Shown: piece by piece, positions 31,666 to 44,177 of the stretch | Position numbering within the stretch: the stretch's first letter is position 1 | How the letters are laid out: each line of letters begins with the position of its first letter | Source of the DNA: Isochrysis galbana | Lineage: Eukaryota; Haptophyta; Isochrysidales; Isochrysidaceae | Length of the DNA: 64,000 nucleotides | Direction of reading: 5' to 3' | Assembly: GCA_018136815.1 (NCBI GenBank) | Contig: CM030933.1 | Location: 6,239,137-6,303,136 of the forward strand | Made by a program: the position numbers and the translations under genes | The notes under the pieces: model-generated | Database searches by the model: none | Told to the model about the DNA's origin: nothing | What the model saw: only the letters and a program-made list of their open reading frames with translations

Positions 31666-33583
31666 ATACGGCTACATACTGGTCTTCCCGACATTAAGGT
31701 GGCGTCGCCACCGATACTGGGGGGGGGGCGGGGGGCACGAGAGCTTATCGGAGCGGGTGCGCGGTCTCGCGCGAGCACGCTGCGCGGGGCGAGCCCCCCC
31801 CCCCCCCCCCCTTCCTTAGCCTGCTGGAGAGATTGCCTGGGAACCCTCATGGAGGTGACCCGATGCGGGCGATTGCGAGTGCTCCGACGGAAGTGGCACG
31901 GAACGCGAATCGGAGGGACGGAGGATGTAAGAAAGGGCGCGGCGAGCAGATACCGCTTGCTTATGACTCGTATGGACTCGTAGACTCGAAAGGAAGACTC
32001 GGAAGGCTCGGGGCTTGGGGGTACTCAGGGGGCTGCAGGTCACCAACAGGCGATGCAGTGGGTTCTAACACACAAATCAACACTCTGCACTCCAACATTC
32101 ACAGTAACAGGCCGGAAACATACGTTAAACGAACCCCCTCTGATGAGCAGAACCAGGGGCGCTCACTAGAAAAGGAGGAGGGAGAGAGAGAGAACGAGGA
32201 CTCGAGGGTCAAAACACAATTCGGACTCCGGCTCGGACTACAGAGTAAAATCCAGTGCCCTCGCGAGTCCACCTCGAGTCTCGCGGGGCAGCGCCGAAGG
32301 CCGAAGGACGCTGAAGGACGCGCTGCGGGACAGCGCTGAAGGACGCAGAAGGACGCAGAAGAACACTGAAGGACGCTGAAGGACGCTGAAGGACGCGCTG
32401 CGAGACACCGCTGAATGACACCGCTTAAACGCGTGGACAATTACCGTAACGGTAAAAATAAAACTCAAATCTTCGAATTTCGAGACGAAAATTTGCGGAC
32501 CAGGATTTGAGCCCAGGGAGAATCCGAATCTGCACGCCTTGAGCCTTGAGTGACCAAGACGAACATAGAAGACGATATATAACGACGAAAGCACGTACCC
32601 ATGCCGAAATATTCACGCCAGGAGGCCTGAATACAACAATGTCATATTGTATATTGATATTGTAGTTATGGGTCTACATTTATAGATAGAGTCTGTTTTT
32701 TGATGGTACCATGCGGGCACATCGTGCAGTATGAGGGGGGGGGGGACCAAGAGCCATTTTGTGGGGAGCCCCCGACACGGGCGAGGGGTGAAACATTTAC
32801 CATTCACCAACGTGACGAGAGTGGACGCAGGCTGCGTTGAGGACACTTCCACAAAAAGAAGCTTGTCGCTTGTCCGGCTGCAATTGCGCCGTAGCACGGG
32901 GGTGATGGCGATTGAACGCTTTTCCATGCTGTGAGGGTGATGGTGATTGAACGCTTTCCCATCTGTGGGTGATGGTGATTGAACGCTTCTCGCCTAACGG
33001 GGACGCCAGAGCCAAGAGGGAAGGGCCGCGGCTGCCGCCGCGGCCACTCGCTCCGGCGAGAGAGATAAGCGCTCTGTCTGGGCTCCTATTTCACGAGTGC
33101 CCCCCCCCCCCCTGCGTTGTTTTTACCCGAGAGGGTTTGTTTCCCAGCGTGGACTCGAGGAGAGGACGCGCTGGGGTGCGTGGGGTCGGTGCGTGCACTG
33201 GAGGGGGGAGAAATATCGAGGGGAGGGGGCAGTGCCCCCGCCCCCCGGTATCGCACTCGGACACCTGGCGGCTCGTCAGGCATGGCGGGATTCCGGGGCT
33301 GAAACGTTATGTCCAATTAGCTAGTGGGGTTGGCTAGGATATATCATTGTTTATTTTTTACGTGCACGGTCTCGCGGAAATTCTCAAAACGATCGATTCA
33401 TACATCATTTCCATTTAGTGCCGCTTCGCCATCGTGCTCACCCGCCATTCCCTCACACTTTCTCATGGGGAGCCATCGTGGCGTCATACCCGCACGCACG
33501 AAGAAGTTAGTCTCACGCCAGACGGGCTGCTATGGATACAGCCTCTGACACTCTCGCACGGTTCCGGTGAGACATGAGTTTGC
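31666..33583. other. Intergenic with short tandem repeats
   Basis: Homopolymer G near 31720 and C near 31795. 32315-32410 is a degenerate 10-12 bp repeat (GCTGAAGGACGC), about nine copies. 32430-32700 is AT-richer and without a gene. 33000-33330 is GC-rich without a recognised gene. The CAATCACCATCA minisatellite at 32900-32998 is listed separately. Confidence 0.5.
32895..32998. repeat. CAATCACCATCA minisatellite, inverted copy
   Basis: Three units of GGTGATGGTGATTGAACGCT with intervening TTTCCAT(G)CTGTG. The right edge CGCTTCTCGCCT is the inverse of the left edge of the 21.3-kb array and of the single unit at 2963, so the family has a defined boundary. Confidence 0.85.
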
Positions 33584-36500
33584 TCATAGTCCACGAGTGG
33601 CAATGGCTTCGTCGGCCATCGGCGAGGCGACGCGTGCATGTGTTCCCATCTGCTTGGTCATCCCACGAAAGCTACCCGTCCGCGTCATGGCGGCGGTTGT
33701 CATCTCAGGATTCCAGCCATACCCAATGCCCAGTCTAGTCTTGAGCATCTGGCGGGACGCGTCGAGCTTTGTCTGCTCATCCGCCGCAACCACCTCCGAC
33801 TCAGCGACCTGCGCCTCATACTGCCGCAAGAAGGCCTCATGCTCTTCGCGTTTCTTTTGCACATTAGCTCTGCGTTGTGCAACCTCCTTTTCAGCGATGC
33901 TCGCTTGTGCCATGGCAGCGTCGACGACGGTGCTCTGCCTCACGATGATCTCGCGCTGCGCCCCCGCGCGCTGCGAGAGCTTGGCCTTGCGCTCGTCCGC
34001 CTCCTTGTTAGCCCCGAGGAACTGATTCTTGATGCGAATCTGCTCCATTTCCGCCGCTAGCCGCGCCTCCTCCTTAGCCCGAGCTGCACGCTTCGCCTCG
34101 AGCTGTGCATGCACCTTGGCCTGCGCGTCGGCGAGTCTCGCCGCACGAGCCGCCTCCGCCTCGGCCTCCGCGCGCCTCGCCGCCTCGGCTCGCCTTTGCG
34201 CGTCGCCCGCCGCCAGGTCGCGCATCGCCGACAGCCGAGACATTCGCCCCTTGAGATCCTCCTCCTTCTCGCGCTTCGCAGCGACAATCTTCTCGCGCCG
34301 TTTCTCTTCCTCCGCCTTCTTCTCAAGTTGAGCTATTTGCAGCCTCTCACGCAGCTCGGCAAGCGACATCTGCTCGAGCACGCCCACTTGCGGCACGTAT
34401 GTCGGGTCGAGTGCAACGACGCGCTTCTTCGGCACCAGCTCGAGCGCACGGATCTGGCGGATGAGATCTGCGCGCCGCTCCTCTTCCACCCTCCGCTCCT
34501 CGGCGATCGCCTCGGCGTGGCGCTCATGCTCCTCGCGCATCGCCGCCGCACTTGCCAGCTTGGACTGGCGCACCTCCTCCTGCGCCTGCGCGGGTCGCTC
34601 GCGCTGCTGGTGCACCTCCGCCACAACGGCTCGTTGGACCTCGCGCCGCTTTGCGTTCTCCTTCAGCCGACGTACCATCCCCTCGTTCGCTTCCTGCCGC
34701 GCGGCGATGGCGCTCGCCTTATTCCCATTGATGCGCCTCAGCTTGGCCTCCTTGGCTGCCTCGTCCGCCAGCATAGCCTCCACACGGCGCCGCTCCAGGC
34801 GCTCTTTCTCTGCCTCCTCATCGACGCGGCGCATGCGCTCACGCCACTCGTCGAACTCGGATGAGTCGCGCAGCTCCGCTTCGTAGGCGCGCAATTTGGC
34901 GGCTTCCGCCTCCTGCTTCTTGCGATAGAGGTTGTCCTCGCGCAGGACTGCCGCCGAGTTGAGCCGCACATTTCCCGCTCCCGGCTTGGGCTTGGGCGGC
35001 GGCACCGCGGGGCGATTCTTCCGATCAAAATCGCACTCGGCCTGGCGCCGCGCCTCGACCTCCTCCTTCACTTTGTCGATGTTAGTCGGCCGTTCGAGCG
35101 ACTTGAGTCGGAAGGGCTGCACCGCCGGATCGGAGTACTTGGCTTGGATGAGTTGCCTATTCTTTTCCTTCTGCTTATCGAGCTCAACACGGTCTTTGAG
35201 CTTGGCAGGGTCAGAGTACGTGGTTGCAGGAACCGGTATTGCTAAAGGGCAGAAAGAGGGCGGGATACTCAAGGGTGTAGCAGCTGGCGGATGCGTGCGT
35301 GGCTCCTTGCAAGTTCCCGAATCAAGCTTCGTCAGTGCAATACAGCGTGCAACATGCTTACGCCAAAAGGCTGATCCGCCTCAAAGCGTTCCAGCAACCA
35401 CACGAGCAGGGCGCCTGCCAGCTAGCTGACTCGCGAGAAACTAGCCCAGCATACTGATGGGGCAGGTCAACCAGGCCGATATCTTCATGTGTATCCCGGC
35501 AAGGACTCCAGAGAACAAGGATGAATTACGCACCCTTAAAGCCAACGTCGATCGTCTCCTCGGGGACGGGCACCGTGCGCATCTTCGGCTCGCTCAAATC
35601 GAAGGGGATTGGCACGGTGTGCTCGCCCTTGCCGCCCTTTCCTTCCGCCATCAGCCGCACCGCCTCCGCCTCCGCCTCGCGCTTAGCGGCCGCCTCGGCG
35701 ATGGCACCCTCGAGCGCCGTGATGAGCGTCTGGGCCTGCGGGAGGAAGACCATTACCTGCACACACACACACACGGGGGGGGGAGCAGCGTCAACAGCTG
35801 GGCCAAGTAGGGAAGAGCGTGGGACGACTCGCGATGTAGACGGGCACCATGAAGCCCCCGCCGCATGGCCCGAGGCAATAGTGCACCTTGCCAACAAGCT
35901 GGTCATCGACGAAAGATGGTTCATAGTGCTTTAGCCACTCTGGGCGCAGCCAATCCCTCAGATTCTCTTCATTGAAGAGAAACTTGAGGAAGACACTCAT
36001 CGCATGGCTCTCCTGCGACTTGATGAGCGCGCGGAAATCGGGGAAGCCGAGCTCGGAGAGCCGGAGAAGAGCAAGGTAGCCAAATATCTATCAGCGGTGA
36101 AGTGGAGCCGTTGGCATGATAAATGTACTTTTGACGCTCCCGCGCTTCTTCATGCGCATTAGTAGGGGAACAAGTGCGAGCGGAAGGGGTGCACGGGTCG
36201 AGGCGTGGGGTAAATGCGAGATGCGGCCCGCCCGGATGCTCTGCCTCGCATCTAGGCTCACCGTGTAGAGCGTGCGGTCGGAGCGCTGCGACTCTCCACC
36301 GTGCTTGAAGTAGAGCGATGATATGAGAATCTTGAGCAACTTCTTATATCTCACGCAGCCGTAGAGCACCTGTGCAGGCGGCCACGGCTCAGTCGTGACG
36401 CAGCTGCTCCACGCAGCAAAGAGAGGGGGGGGGGAGGGGAAGGGGGAAGGGTGCGCGCGCGCGCGCGCGCGCGTGTTGACGAAGGAGGGGGTGCGGGGAG

Positions 36501-36726
36501 AGAGGGAGAGAGCGCGGGGGGTAGGTCTCACCTGCTGGACGAAGCCGGCGTCGTCAGCGTGCCGCACCCTCCTCTCCTTGAGGAAGGCCTCGACGTGCGA
36601 GTCGATTGAGGTGCGGGAGGGGGAGAAAGAGGCCAGACCCTCCTCGCACACACGGACCAGCGCGCCCAGCTCCAGCCGCTTCGGCTCGCTCGAGCTGCTC
36701 TCGCCAAAGGACGAGCCGCCCAGCAT
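33584..36726 (-). CDS. CFAP99: CFAP99, cilia- and flagella-associated protein
   Basis: Exons (minus): 36726-36532, 36369-36262, 36087-35887, 35756-35534, 35241-33584, giving 794 residues in phase. The N-terminal third follows CFAP99 closely: a helix of about 65 residues, VLYGCVRYKKLLKILISSLY, then YLALLRLSELGFPDFRALI, VFLKFLFNEENLRDWLRPEW, LPQAQTLITALEGAI. The rest is a long charged coiled coil (E/R/A-rich, 300-740) ending in a conserved-looking LGIGYGWNPEMTT tail. CFAP99 is an axonemal protein of motile cilia. The end of exon 3 was chosen after LVGK because it joins directly to VMVFLPQAQ as in the family; an alternative donor 45 bp further would add a glycine/cysteine-rich stretch. Its presence argues for a flagellated life stage. 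Confidence 0.85.
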
Positions 36727-38020
<1,294 letters not shown>

Positions 38021-38027
38021 AGAGGGT

Positions 38028-38096
38028 GCAACTCGAGGTTTCCTTTTTTTGTCACATGCCCAAAAAACAACCAAACCTGAGGTTGCACTCTCTCAG
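38028..38096. mobile_element. Near-palindrome of two transposon ends
   Basis: GGTGCAACTCGAGGTTTCC followed by a T run, then ACAACCAAACCTGAGGTTGCA reading out. These are the same two ends found 350 bp apart at 44178 and 44527, here almost abutting. It may be an internally deleted copy. It lies just upstream of the Mutator-like transposase relic. Confidence 0.55.
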
Positions 38097-38146
38097 GGTC
38101 TCTGGGGGGAGGGGGGGCTCTGCGCAAGAAGAAGCGTGTTCCCATC

Positions 38147-39251
38147 GTGGTGGAAGCTCGAGAAGAAGAAGACCGGTGCTACGTGGCAAACGTGCGGCGA
38201 CTGTCCGACGAGATGTGTGAAGCTTTCGTCTGCCCGGGTTGCAAGCGCAAGAATACCTTGATGCCAGGTGAGAGCGAGCGTGTATTTGGCGGGTGGGGCC
38301 TGGTCATCTCCCTGGAATGTTTGCATTGCCAGAGGTCCATCCGCATCGACTTGGGCAGCAAGGTGGCAGTGCCCTCCTCAATGGAGGCGACCCACGTCGA
38401 CGTCGACGCCGATGTCGAGGAAGAGGGAGAGGCAGGAGCGCGCGAGCCAAAGGTGCGCAGGCTCTCGGTGCAGTCCTTGAGCGCAACGCTTGGGTGCTTG
38501 CTGAGCGGCAAGATGTACGCCTCGTACAACATCGATTGCGTGGCACAGAACTTGGTTCCCATGGGCAAGGACCAATTTAACACCAACATCTGCGCGCTCG
38601 CGCCAGCCATTGCCGATGTTGTGAACGAGACCATTCGGCTTGTCCGCCTTTGCATCGTGCGGCACGGAAATCTCTTCACTGGGGCTCCCCTCGTGTCCGA
38701 CCTCATCGTCACGAACGATTGCTTTTGGCAGACGAGAGGCCTGAACGGCACCGCAACCATATGTGAGCTCACAACTGGGGCGGTGCTCGGTGCTCGCAGT
38801 GCATCACATGTGCAAGGTGGCCGCGAAGAATTCTCGATTCGCAGCGTACGAAGAGACCTCCAAGTCGATGGATGCGCGCGGATTTGAGGTCACCCTAGAT
38901 GATGTCACCATGTGGATGGAAGATGAGGTTCCGCAGACGCTCGCCGATGAGGGGCTCGCAGCAAAGGTGGCACGGGGTCCCCAAGACCAAGTACATTGGA
39001 GACGAGGCCGCCGTCGCGTACCTCTGCATGGATACATCATGGCGGTCGCGTACGCTGAAACGAATCCCATGGAGCAAGTGCACCGAGCAGCTGGCAAACT
39101 CTACATGGAGAACAATAAGGCCGTCCTCGCACGCGTCACGGACCTCGCCACCCAAGATCAGCCAAGCGACACCGTCGCTTGCCAGCAGAACGATATCGAG
39201 GAAGAGGGATGTGAGAAAAAGACGAAGAAGATGAAAACTCAGCCCGCGTAG
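38147..39251 (+). pseudogene. Mutator-like (MULE-type) transposase relic
   Basis: The first frame (38147-38805) has a zinc-binding CPGC-KRKN with CLHC 38 residues later, a helical SLSATLGCLLSGKMYASYNI and VTNDCFWQTRGLNGTATI followed by LTTGAVLGARSASH. The last part fits the D-x-x-W-x-x-RG-x-x-G block and the tGkvl strand of the Mutator-like transposases common in invertebrates and protists. A frameshift near 38805 moves the frame (MCKVAAKNSRF continues), and a second is likely near 38960. The product ends basic (EKKTKKMKTQPA). No intact copy here, so it cannot mobilise anything itself. Confidence 0.6.
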
Positions 39252-39454
39252 CTGGGGGTTACCGCGTGTGTTGAGAGTGGGGGAGCGTGATTAGCTTTGT
39301 ACTCATCTTCGTAATAATAATATTGTTGTGGCTACCTAAAAAGAAAACAAGCACATATGGATGACAACAAAATCACCTGGCCCTCTTTTGACGGGCCGCG
39401 ACTTCAGCGAGGAGCTCCCCCCCCCCCCCCCCGAGTGAGGCCGTGGCCATGTAT

Positions 39455-39600
39455 GGGATGCATGCCCTCGAGCTTCGAGAACCCGCTTGGAACCATTCCA
39501 GTGGAGCCAGGTTGTCGCATTCGCGATTCGCGAATCGACACTCGTTAGAATTCTCTTTCGTTCGGCAATCATCGTTATAATTCTCTGCGTTCCATCGTTG
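39455..39600. repeat. Dispersed repeat shared with 16.2 kb
   Basis: CGCGATTCGCGAATCGACACT and ATCGTTATAATTCTCTGCG match 16160-16265 in inverted orientation, at about 75-85% by eye. Nature unknown. Confidence 0.55.
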
Positions 39601-39879
39601 GCGTGGAACTCCGACCAGCCCGAGACACTGCACACACACCATAAAAAGACGAACTGACTATTTTTTGTCCGTAACTCGTACTCGTACTTTACAATAGAGC
39701 TCAATAGGAGTACTCTATGGTTTGTCCCGTCGATTCTGTGTGGGCCATGAGAGGAATGTGCGGATATGGGGATGGATGGAAGGAAGAGGAAAAGAAATGT
39801 GGGGAGGCAGGGGCAAGGGGGGCAGAGAGAGAAGGGGGGGGGGGGGGGGGGGAAAGAGGTTCGGAAGTTGAGCGCGCCG

Positions 39880-40734
39880 ATGCCGACGCCCGCTCAGCTA
39901 GCGCGCGCGCGGCTGGGAGACGTCGCCAAGGCGCGCGAGATGGCGCGCGCGCGGGTGCGCGACGAGGCGGGGATCACACATCAGCCCGCAGCGTATAAAC
40001 CAAGTCTCGCCGTACGCACGCTCGTCCGGCAGCCTGCGCCGTCAGGATCGGCCAGCGAGGCGGCCGCAGACCTGAGGGACAAAGGAGTGCAGCTGGCAGC
40101 CAGGGCGTTGGAGGCGGGAGCGGGAAGAGATGAGTCGGCCGACTCATTGCGCACTTCAGACTTGGGCTCCGACAAGGACTTCGAGACGCACGAGACGCAG
40201 CAGCCCGTGCGCTCGGCGAACGAGCTACGTGAGTGGCAATGCAAGCTCACACTCAGAGCAGACCATGTGCTAGAGGGCAGCATGAAGACACGCGCACTGC
40301 TGAGAGAGTGCGAGCACCTGCTGTACGAGGACGAGCAGCAAACACGCCGCGCCGAGCGCATCGCTCATGAGGCAGCTCTCGCGGCATCATCCGACGACCC
40401 GGTGAAGCAGAGGCGGCTACAGCGGTGTGACGAGCTGCAGCAGGTCCTTGTCAACGGGCGGGATGGGCTGGAAAGCCACGGGGCGCGCCTTGACGCGTTG
40501 TCGCGTGCAAACGATAGGATTCAGCGCTCTTTGGGTGAGCTCACCTTTAGCGACGCCGAAATCGCAGCGGAGCTCGCCGCGCAGGCAGAGAATGAGGCGA
40601 CGGAGCCGGTGCCGCTGCCCGGACGGGGGGAAGCCGAAGAGGCGACACGGCATAGAGCCGCACGACGCGCTGCGAGAGATGCTCGCGCGGCAAAATTTTT
40701 GAGCGAGGTGGACTGGAGCCGCCTTAAACGCTAA
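39880..40734 (+). CDS. Unidentified coiled-coil protein
   Basis: From the ATG at 39880 (TPAQLARARLGDVAKA) the frame gives 284 residues; the ATG at 39766 would add a glycine-rich low-complexity leader across a G homopolymer and is less likely. Composition is helical and charged throughout, with heptads in 140-190 (LTLRADHVLEGSMKTRALL) and 205-245 (GLESHGARLDALSRANDRIQ). The end is basic (RAARDARAAKFLSEVDW). No transmembrane segment, signal or known motif. GC-rich codon use matches host genes, so it is probably a real host protein. Confidence 0.5.
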   Translation: MPTPAQLARARLGDVAKAREMARARVRDEAGITHQPAAYKPSLAVRTLVRQPAPSGSASEAAADLRDKGVQLAARALEAGAGRDESADSLRTSDLGSDKDFETHETQQPVRSANELREWQCKLTLRADHVLEGSMKTRALLRECEHLLYEDEQQTRRAERIAHEAALAASSDDPVKQRRLQRCDELQQVLVNGRDGLESHGARLDALSRANDRIQRSLGELTFSDAEIAAELAAQAENEATEPVPLPGRGEAEEATRHRAARRAARDARAAKFLSEVDWSRLKR

Positions 40735-41799
40735 TCACGTAGACGCCCCCAGCTCGCCGGGCTCCTGTGTACCAATATCGCATACGCTTGCCATGTCCCT
40801 CCTCCATCTGATGCCATAAAATTGTGAGCTTCCAATCATCTCCGTCCTCGTCGCTGTGGTGTGACGAGTCGAGACTGCCTCCACGAATGGAGCGTCCCTA
40901 GCCGAATGAGTAACGAGCGTGAGCACGCCTCGCCCTATCCCGTCCTGAGCCTCCCTACAACACATGCTCGACCTAGATGCTGAACAATGCGATGCATGTG
41001 CAATGTATGGTTCCAATGCTTTTGTGGCGCGCCCGTGGACAACGATGAGAATAGATTCTTGAGCGGATCCTCAGAAAATGTAAATGGAAGGGCGCACGAT
41101 GCGCTGCGCCCCGACTGCAGCCGCTATTCTTGCTGCTAAGGCCACGTTGACCTTCTAGGCTGACTCACATCGTCACTATCACCATCACCTATTCACGACA
41201 CATGCATTCGCATTCTCTTCATTCACGCATTTGCTATTCACAAGCTTAGTCAATTACATATTGCTACTAATTCGTTGTTTTGTATCTTATTTTATACTTA
41301 GTTCACCACGGGGAGGCCCTAATCCCCCCCCGGAAGCCTGTCCGTCATCCCATCCCCATGTTCTGCCACCTGGCATCTGGCGCATGAATTAAGAGCCCTC
41401 TCACTCATCTCTCAACGCTCCATGCTAACCCAGACCTCGCCAGTGCTAGTGCTAGTGCGGCGCGAGGCGAGAAAGAAGCGCTAAGCGCGTTCAACGAGCC
41501 TCGGCCGGAAATCATAACTCCCATTTAGAGGCCATGAACAGCCTATACATTGTTATCCTTGTCAACGTTGTAGATATGCTTGTCATTGATCATTGATTGT
41601 TGATTGTTGCGATTGTATGGTTGCGCCTCTAGATCTAGAAGCCCCATTCACCGAGCCCCTAAGTAGAGCACGAGGGTCCGGGCCGCAAGACGAGTGGAAG
41701 GAGTGGTAAGGAAAGCGGGCGTGGCTGCAGGGTAGAAGTGCAACGCCGAGCACGCGGAAGTGCAACGCCGAGCACGCGGCGAGACGGTTAAAAAAATTT
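40735..41799. other. Intergenic
   Basis: Includes an AT-richer stretch at 41190-41310. No gene recognised. CAACGCCGAGCACGCGG(A)AGTG is repeated in tandem at 41740-41775. Confidence 0.4.
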
Positions 41800-42060
41800 T
41801 TTTCAACCCCTGCCCTTTGCGGCAAGGGCTAAGCAGTCAACAATTCTGTCCAGGCACTCCCTGGGCGCGCGACGCGCGTCGCATGCATTCGCCTACATCG
41901 GCTGTCGCTCGCACTGAACCTTCCCCTCCACCACTGAGCCACAGACTGCCAGAGCCGCCAAGAGGGCACCCAGGACCCAGGGCTAGCGAGGCGAGCGAGG
42001 GGCAGAGGCAGGAGAGGCCAGGGGCACCGACAGCCCCAGCCTCCATTCCCTATCTTTACA
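41800..42060. repeat. Dispersed repeat shared with 46.4 kb
   Basis: Matches 46395-46640 in the same orientation: CCCCTGCC, GGCACTCCCTGGGCG-like block, CCACCACTGAGCCACAGAC, GGCACCCAGG, GAGGCAGGAGAGGCCAGGGG. Each copy begins with a short hairpin (CCCCTGCC...GGCAAGGG or CCCCTGCC...GGCAGGGG). Possibly a short non-autonomous element. Confidence 0.6.
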
Positions 42061-42419
42061 ACCAACGACAAAGGCGCCCTGATCATGGGCACGAATCACG
42101 AATCTAACCCTGCTAATAGCACAAGCGCTCAACATAGCGGAGCGACTAGCCATAGTTGATAGTTGTATTATTTGAAGTATTGAAGCCCTTGAAGTTGAGA
42201 AGAATTTTCAACGAATTTGTCTAGTCGATTCGATGTTGTGTCGCACCCTTGAGCATCGTCGCGCCCGCTAGTGTCGTTGAGATTGAGAGTGAGAGGTGAC
42301 CTCTCTCGCGAGGCCTCTCGCCTCTCGGCTCTCGCCTCTCGCCTCTCGGCGGGGGCTGCGGTTAGCGGTTAGGGTACTACGTTCTACGTTAGAACTTCTA
42401 GCTTCTAGCGTCGTAGGAC

Positions 42420-43080
42420 ATCTTGTTAGCTAGCATCCCTAGCCACATACCCCGGACGAGCCATGCACCAACCGCGCACACCCCCATCCCGGGGTAGGGG
42501 CTCCGTTGCCGTCGATCGGCCTCGGTCCCTAGATGTTAAACACAGGAACAGTGTGTGTTTCTACGGAAGTCAAAAACAGTGTTTTTCACCGTGTTTCTAG
42601 GAGACCCCCATGTCCGGAACAGAGGGTTGCGCGCTGCGCGCGCGCGGTGAGTGAGCGTGCGAGCGAGGCCATAGCCATAGCATTATCAATCCCGCCACTT
42701 GATTGCCTGGCCTCCCACCTGCACCACTACACCACTAGCTACCACCACCTACCACCTAGCACCTAGTTGGATGCAAGACAATCAATCATCAATCACAATC
42801 ATGCTTGACAGTTACTATTACAATTACACTCCCACAGGAACTACCGGTAGCTGTGAGCTGTGAGCCTACGGGAGATGGATATAAATATATATGTATAATA
42901 TACTACTATATATATATATGACCCGGTGTTTTCGGTACTGTGTTTCACCGTGTTTCCAAAAAAGCCAAAAACAGCTGTTTTTGGTATGTTTCTAGACCTA
43001 ACCCACCGTGTTTAACATCTAGGCCTCGGTCCCTCAGTGCAAAGGTTATAGTCACACAACAAGAAAACTCTGACAGTCTA
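42420..43080. repeat. Dispersed repeat interrupted by a MITE
   Basis: TTGTTAGCTAGC, AGCCATGCACCAACCGCGCA, GGGGCTCCGTTG match 25305-25420, and after the MITE the repeat resumes at GTCCCTCAG and ends AAAACTCTGACAG, as at 25405-25460. The 25-kb copy is an empty site. Confidence 0.8.
42529..43022. mobile_element. MITE with 15-bp perfect TIR and 10-bp target duplication
   Basis: Ends are CTAGATGTTAAACAC and its exact inverse, and the similarity extends about 100 bp inwards with gaps (AAAACAGTG, TGTTTCTAG and AACACGGTGAAACAC blocks). GCCTCGGTCC occurs on both sides (42519-42528 and 43023-43032). A 9-11 bp duplication with long TIRs is typical of Mutator-like elements. No ORF inside. A TATATA tract lies at 42885-42920. 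Confidence 0.9.
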
Positions 43081-43155
43081 TAGATAGATAGTGTGAAAAT
43101 ATGAAAGGTTCGTTGCACTCTTGCGCGGACCTGTCTGCTTGGGCATCGTTCTGAG

Positions 43156-43698
43156 ATGCCGGCTTCCTTCCCGCCACTGATGGACCACGACAAGTGGGGC
43201 GCGACGCATCCCAAGTCCACTCTAAACATGCATCGCAAGAACACGTCAACACGAGGTCGCCCTCTAGACGAGGGAACACTGGTTGAGCTCCGCGCCACCT
43301 GTGGTCCTCATTTCAAGCTGCTGTGTGAGACTGTCGTTCCGATGGTGTCAGAGGCGCACCAGGGCACAAGCGGTACCTCGGCTGATAATCTGCAGAGCAC
43401 TATCAATCGCCAGGATGGGAAGCACATATATGGTCAGGTCTGGGGTTCTAAGGCGGTTAAGCCCGATTTTAATCCCTTCGATTTCACACGGAGGAATGGC
43501 TTTGCGCCCAGACCAAAGGAACTGCCACCTCCAGGGATCAGCAGTCTCTCAGCATGGTTCTCCGAGTACGGACATCCGAAGATGGAGTCGCGGCCAGGTG
43601 TACGTACAGAATTCGAACCATCACCAAAGTCCGTCCCTAGAAGCCAAGGTGAACAGAGCGCTCAGGCCAGGATGATACGAGGAACAGTGTTGCGATAA
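43156..43698 (+). CDS. Unidentified protein, 180 residues
   Basis: A clean ATG-started frame with balanced composition: a basic start, FKLLCETVVPMVSEAH, HIYGQVWGSKAVKPDFNPFD, RPKELPPPGISSLSAWFSEY, then a polar tail. Proline/aromatic spacing of this type is seen in small microtubule-associated ciliary proteins, but I recognise no family and would not assign one. Flanked by repeats on the left and no features on the right. Confidence 0.45.
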   Translation: MPASFPPLMDHDKWGATHPKSTLNMHRKNTSTRGRPLDEGTLVELRATCGPHFKLLCETVVPMVSEAHQGTSGTSADNLQSTINRQDGKHIYGQVWGSKAVKPDFNPFDFTRRNGFAPRPKELPPPGISSLSAWFSEYGHPKMESRPGVRTEFEPSPKSVPRSQGEQSAQARMIRGTVLR

Positions 43699-44177
43699 CT
43701 CATCTAATAGAACATTGCACTAGACTAGTGTCGGAGGCGGCGCGGTGCACGAGGATTCATCCTTCATGATGTCACTACCTTCGCCATAGATGATCTGTCT
43801 GAACTCGTGAAATGCACGATATGGTTAGTCCCGTTGAAGTTTATTTTCGTCGCAACGGCAACTTGTCGCACAATACCCATGATCCCGTGCAAGACAGTAG
43901 GCATGCCACATCCCAACTCTGTTTCAATACTGAGCCCTAAATGATTCTACTTTTCCCAAGGCGTGCAAAATCCTCCTCCATACTTAAAAGACAGCGGGTA
44001 CACTGGGCCGAGTGAGGGCAGAGAAAAAGTGAGCGTGGAGTCTCAATCTGCGTGATCGTGATACTACGGAAATCGTTGATTTTCAAGCGGAGAGGTCTTC
44101 ATAGAAAGGGGTGCATTCCGTGATTCCGTGGGATCGGAGCCTTGGCGCGAGGAGGCTCGCTACGCGATCTTGCTGAG
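43699..44177. other. Intergenic
   Basis: Moderate GC, no gene or repeat recognised. Confidence 0.4.

Noticed and set aside
33638-34864. Plus-strand Leu/Arg-rich ORFs opposite CFAP99
   Set aside because: They are shadows of the E/R/A-rich coiled coil on the minus strand.
35842-35886. Alternative donor for CFAP99 exon 3
   Set aside because: It would insert a Cys/Gly-rich stretch absent from the family. The donor at 35886 gives a better join to LPQAQTLI.
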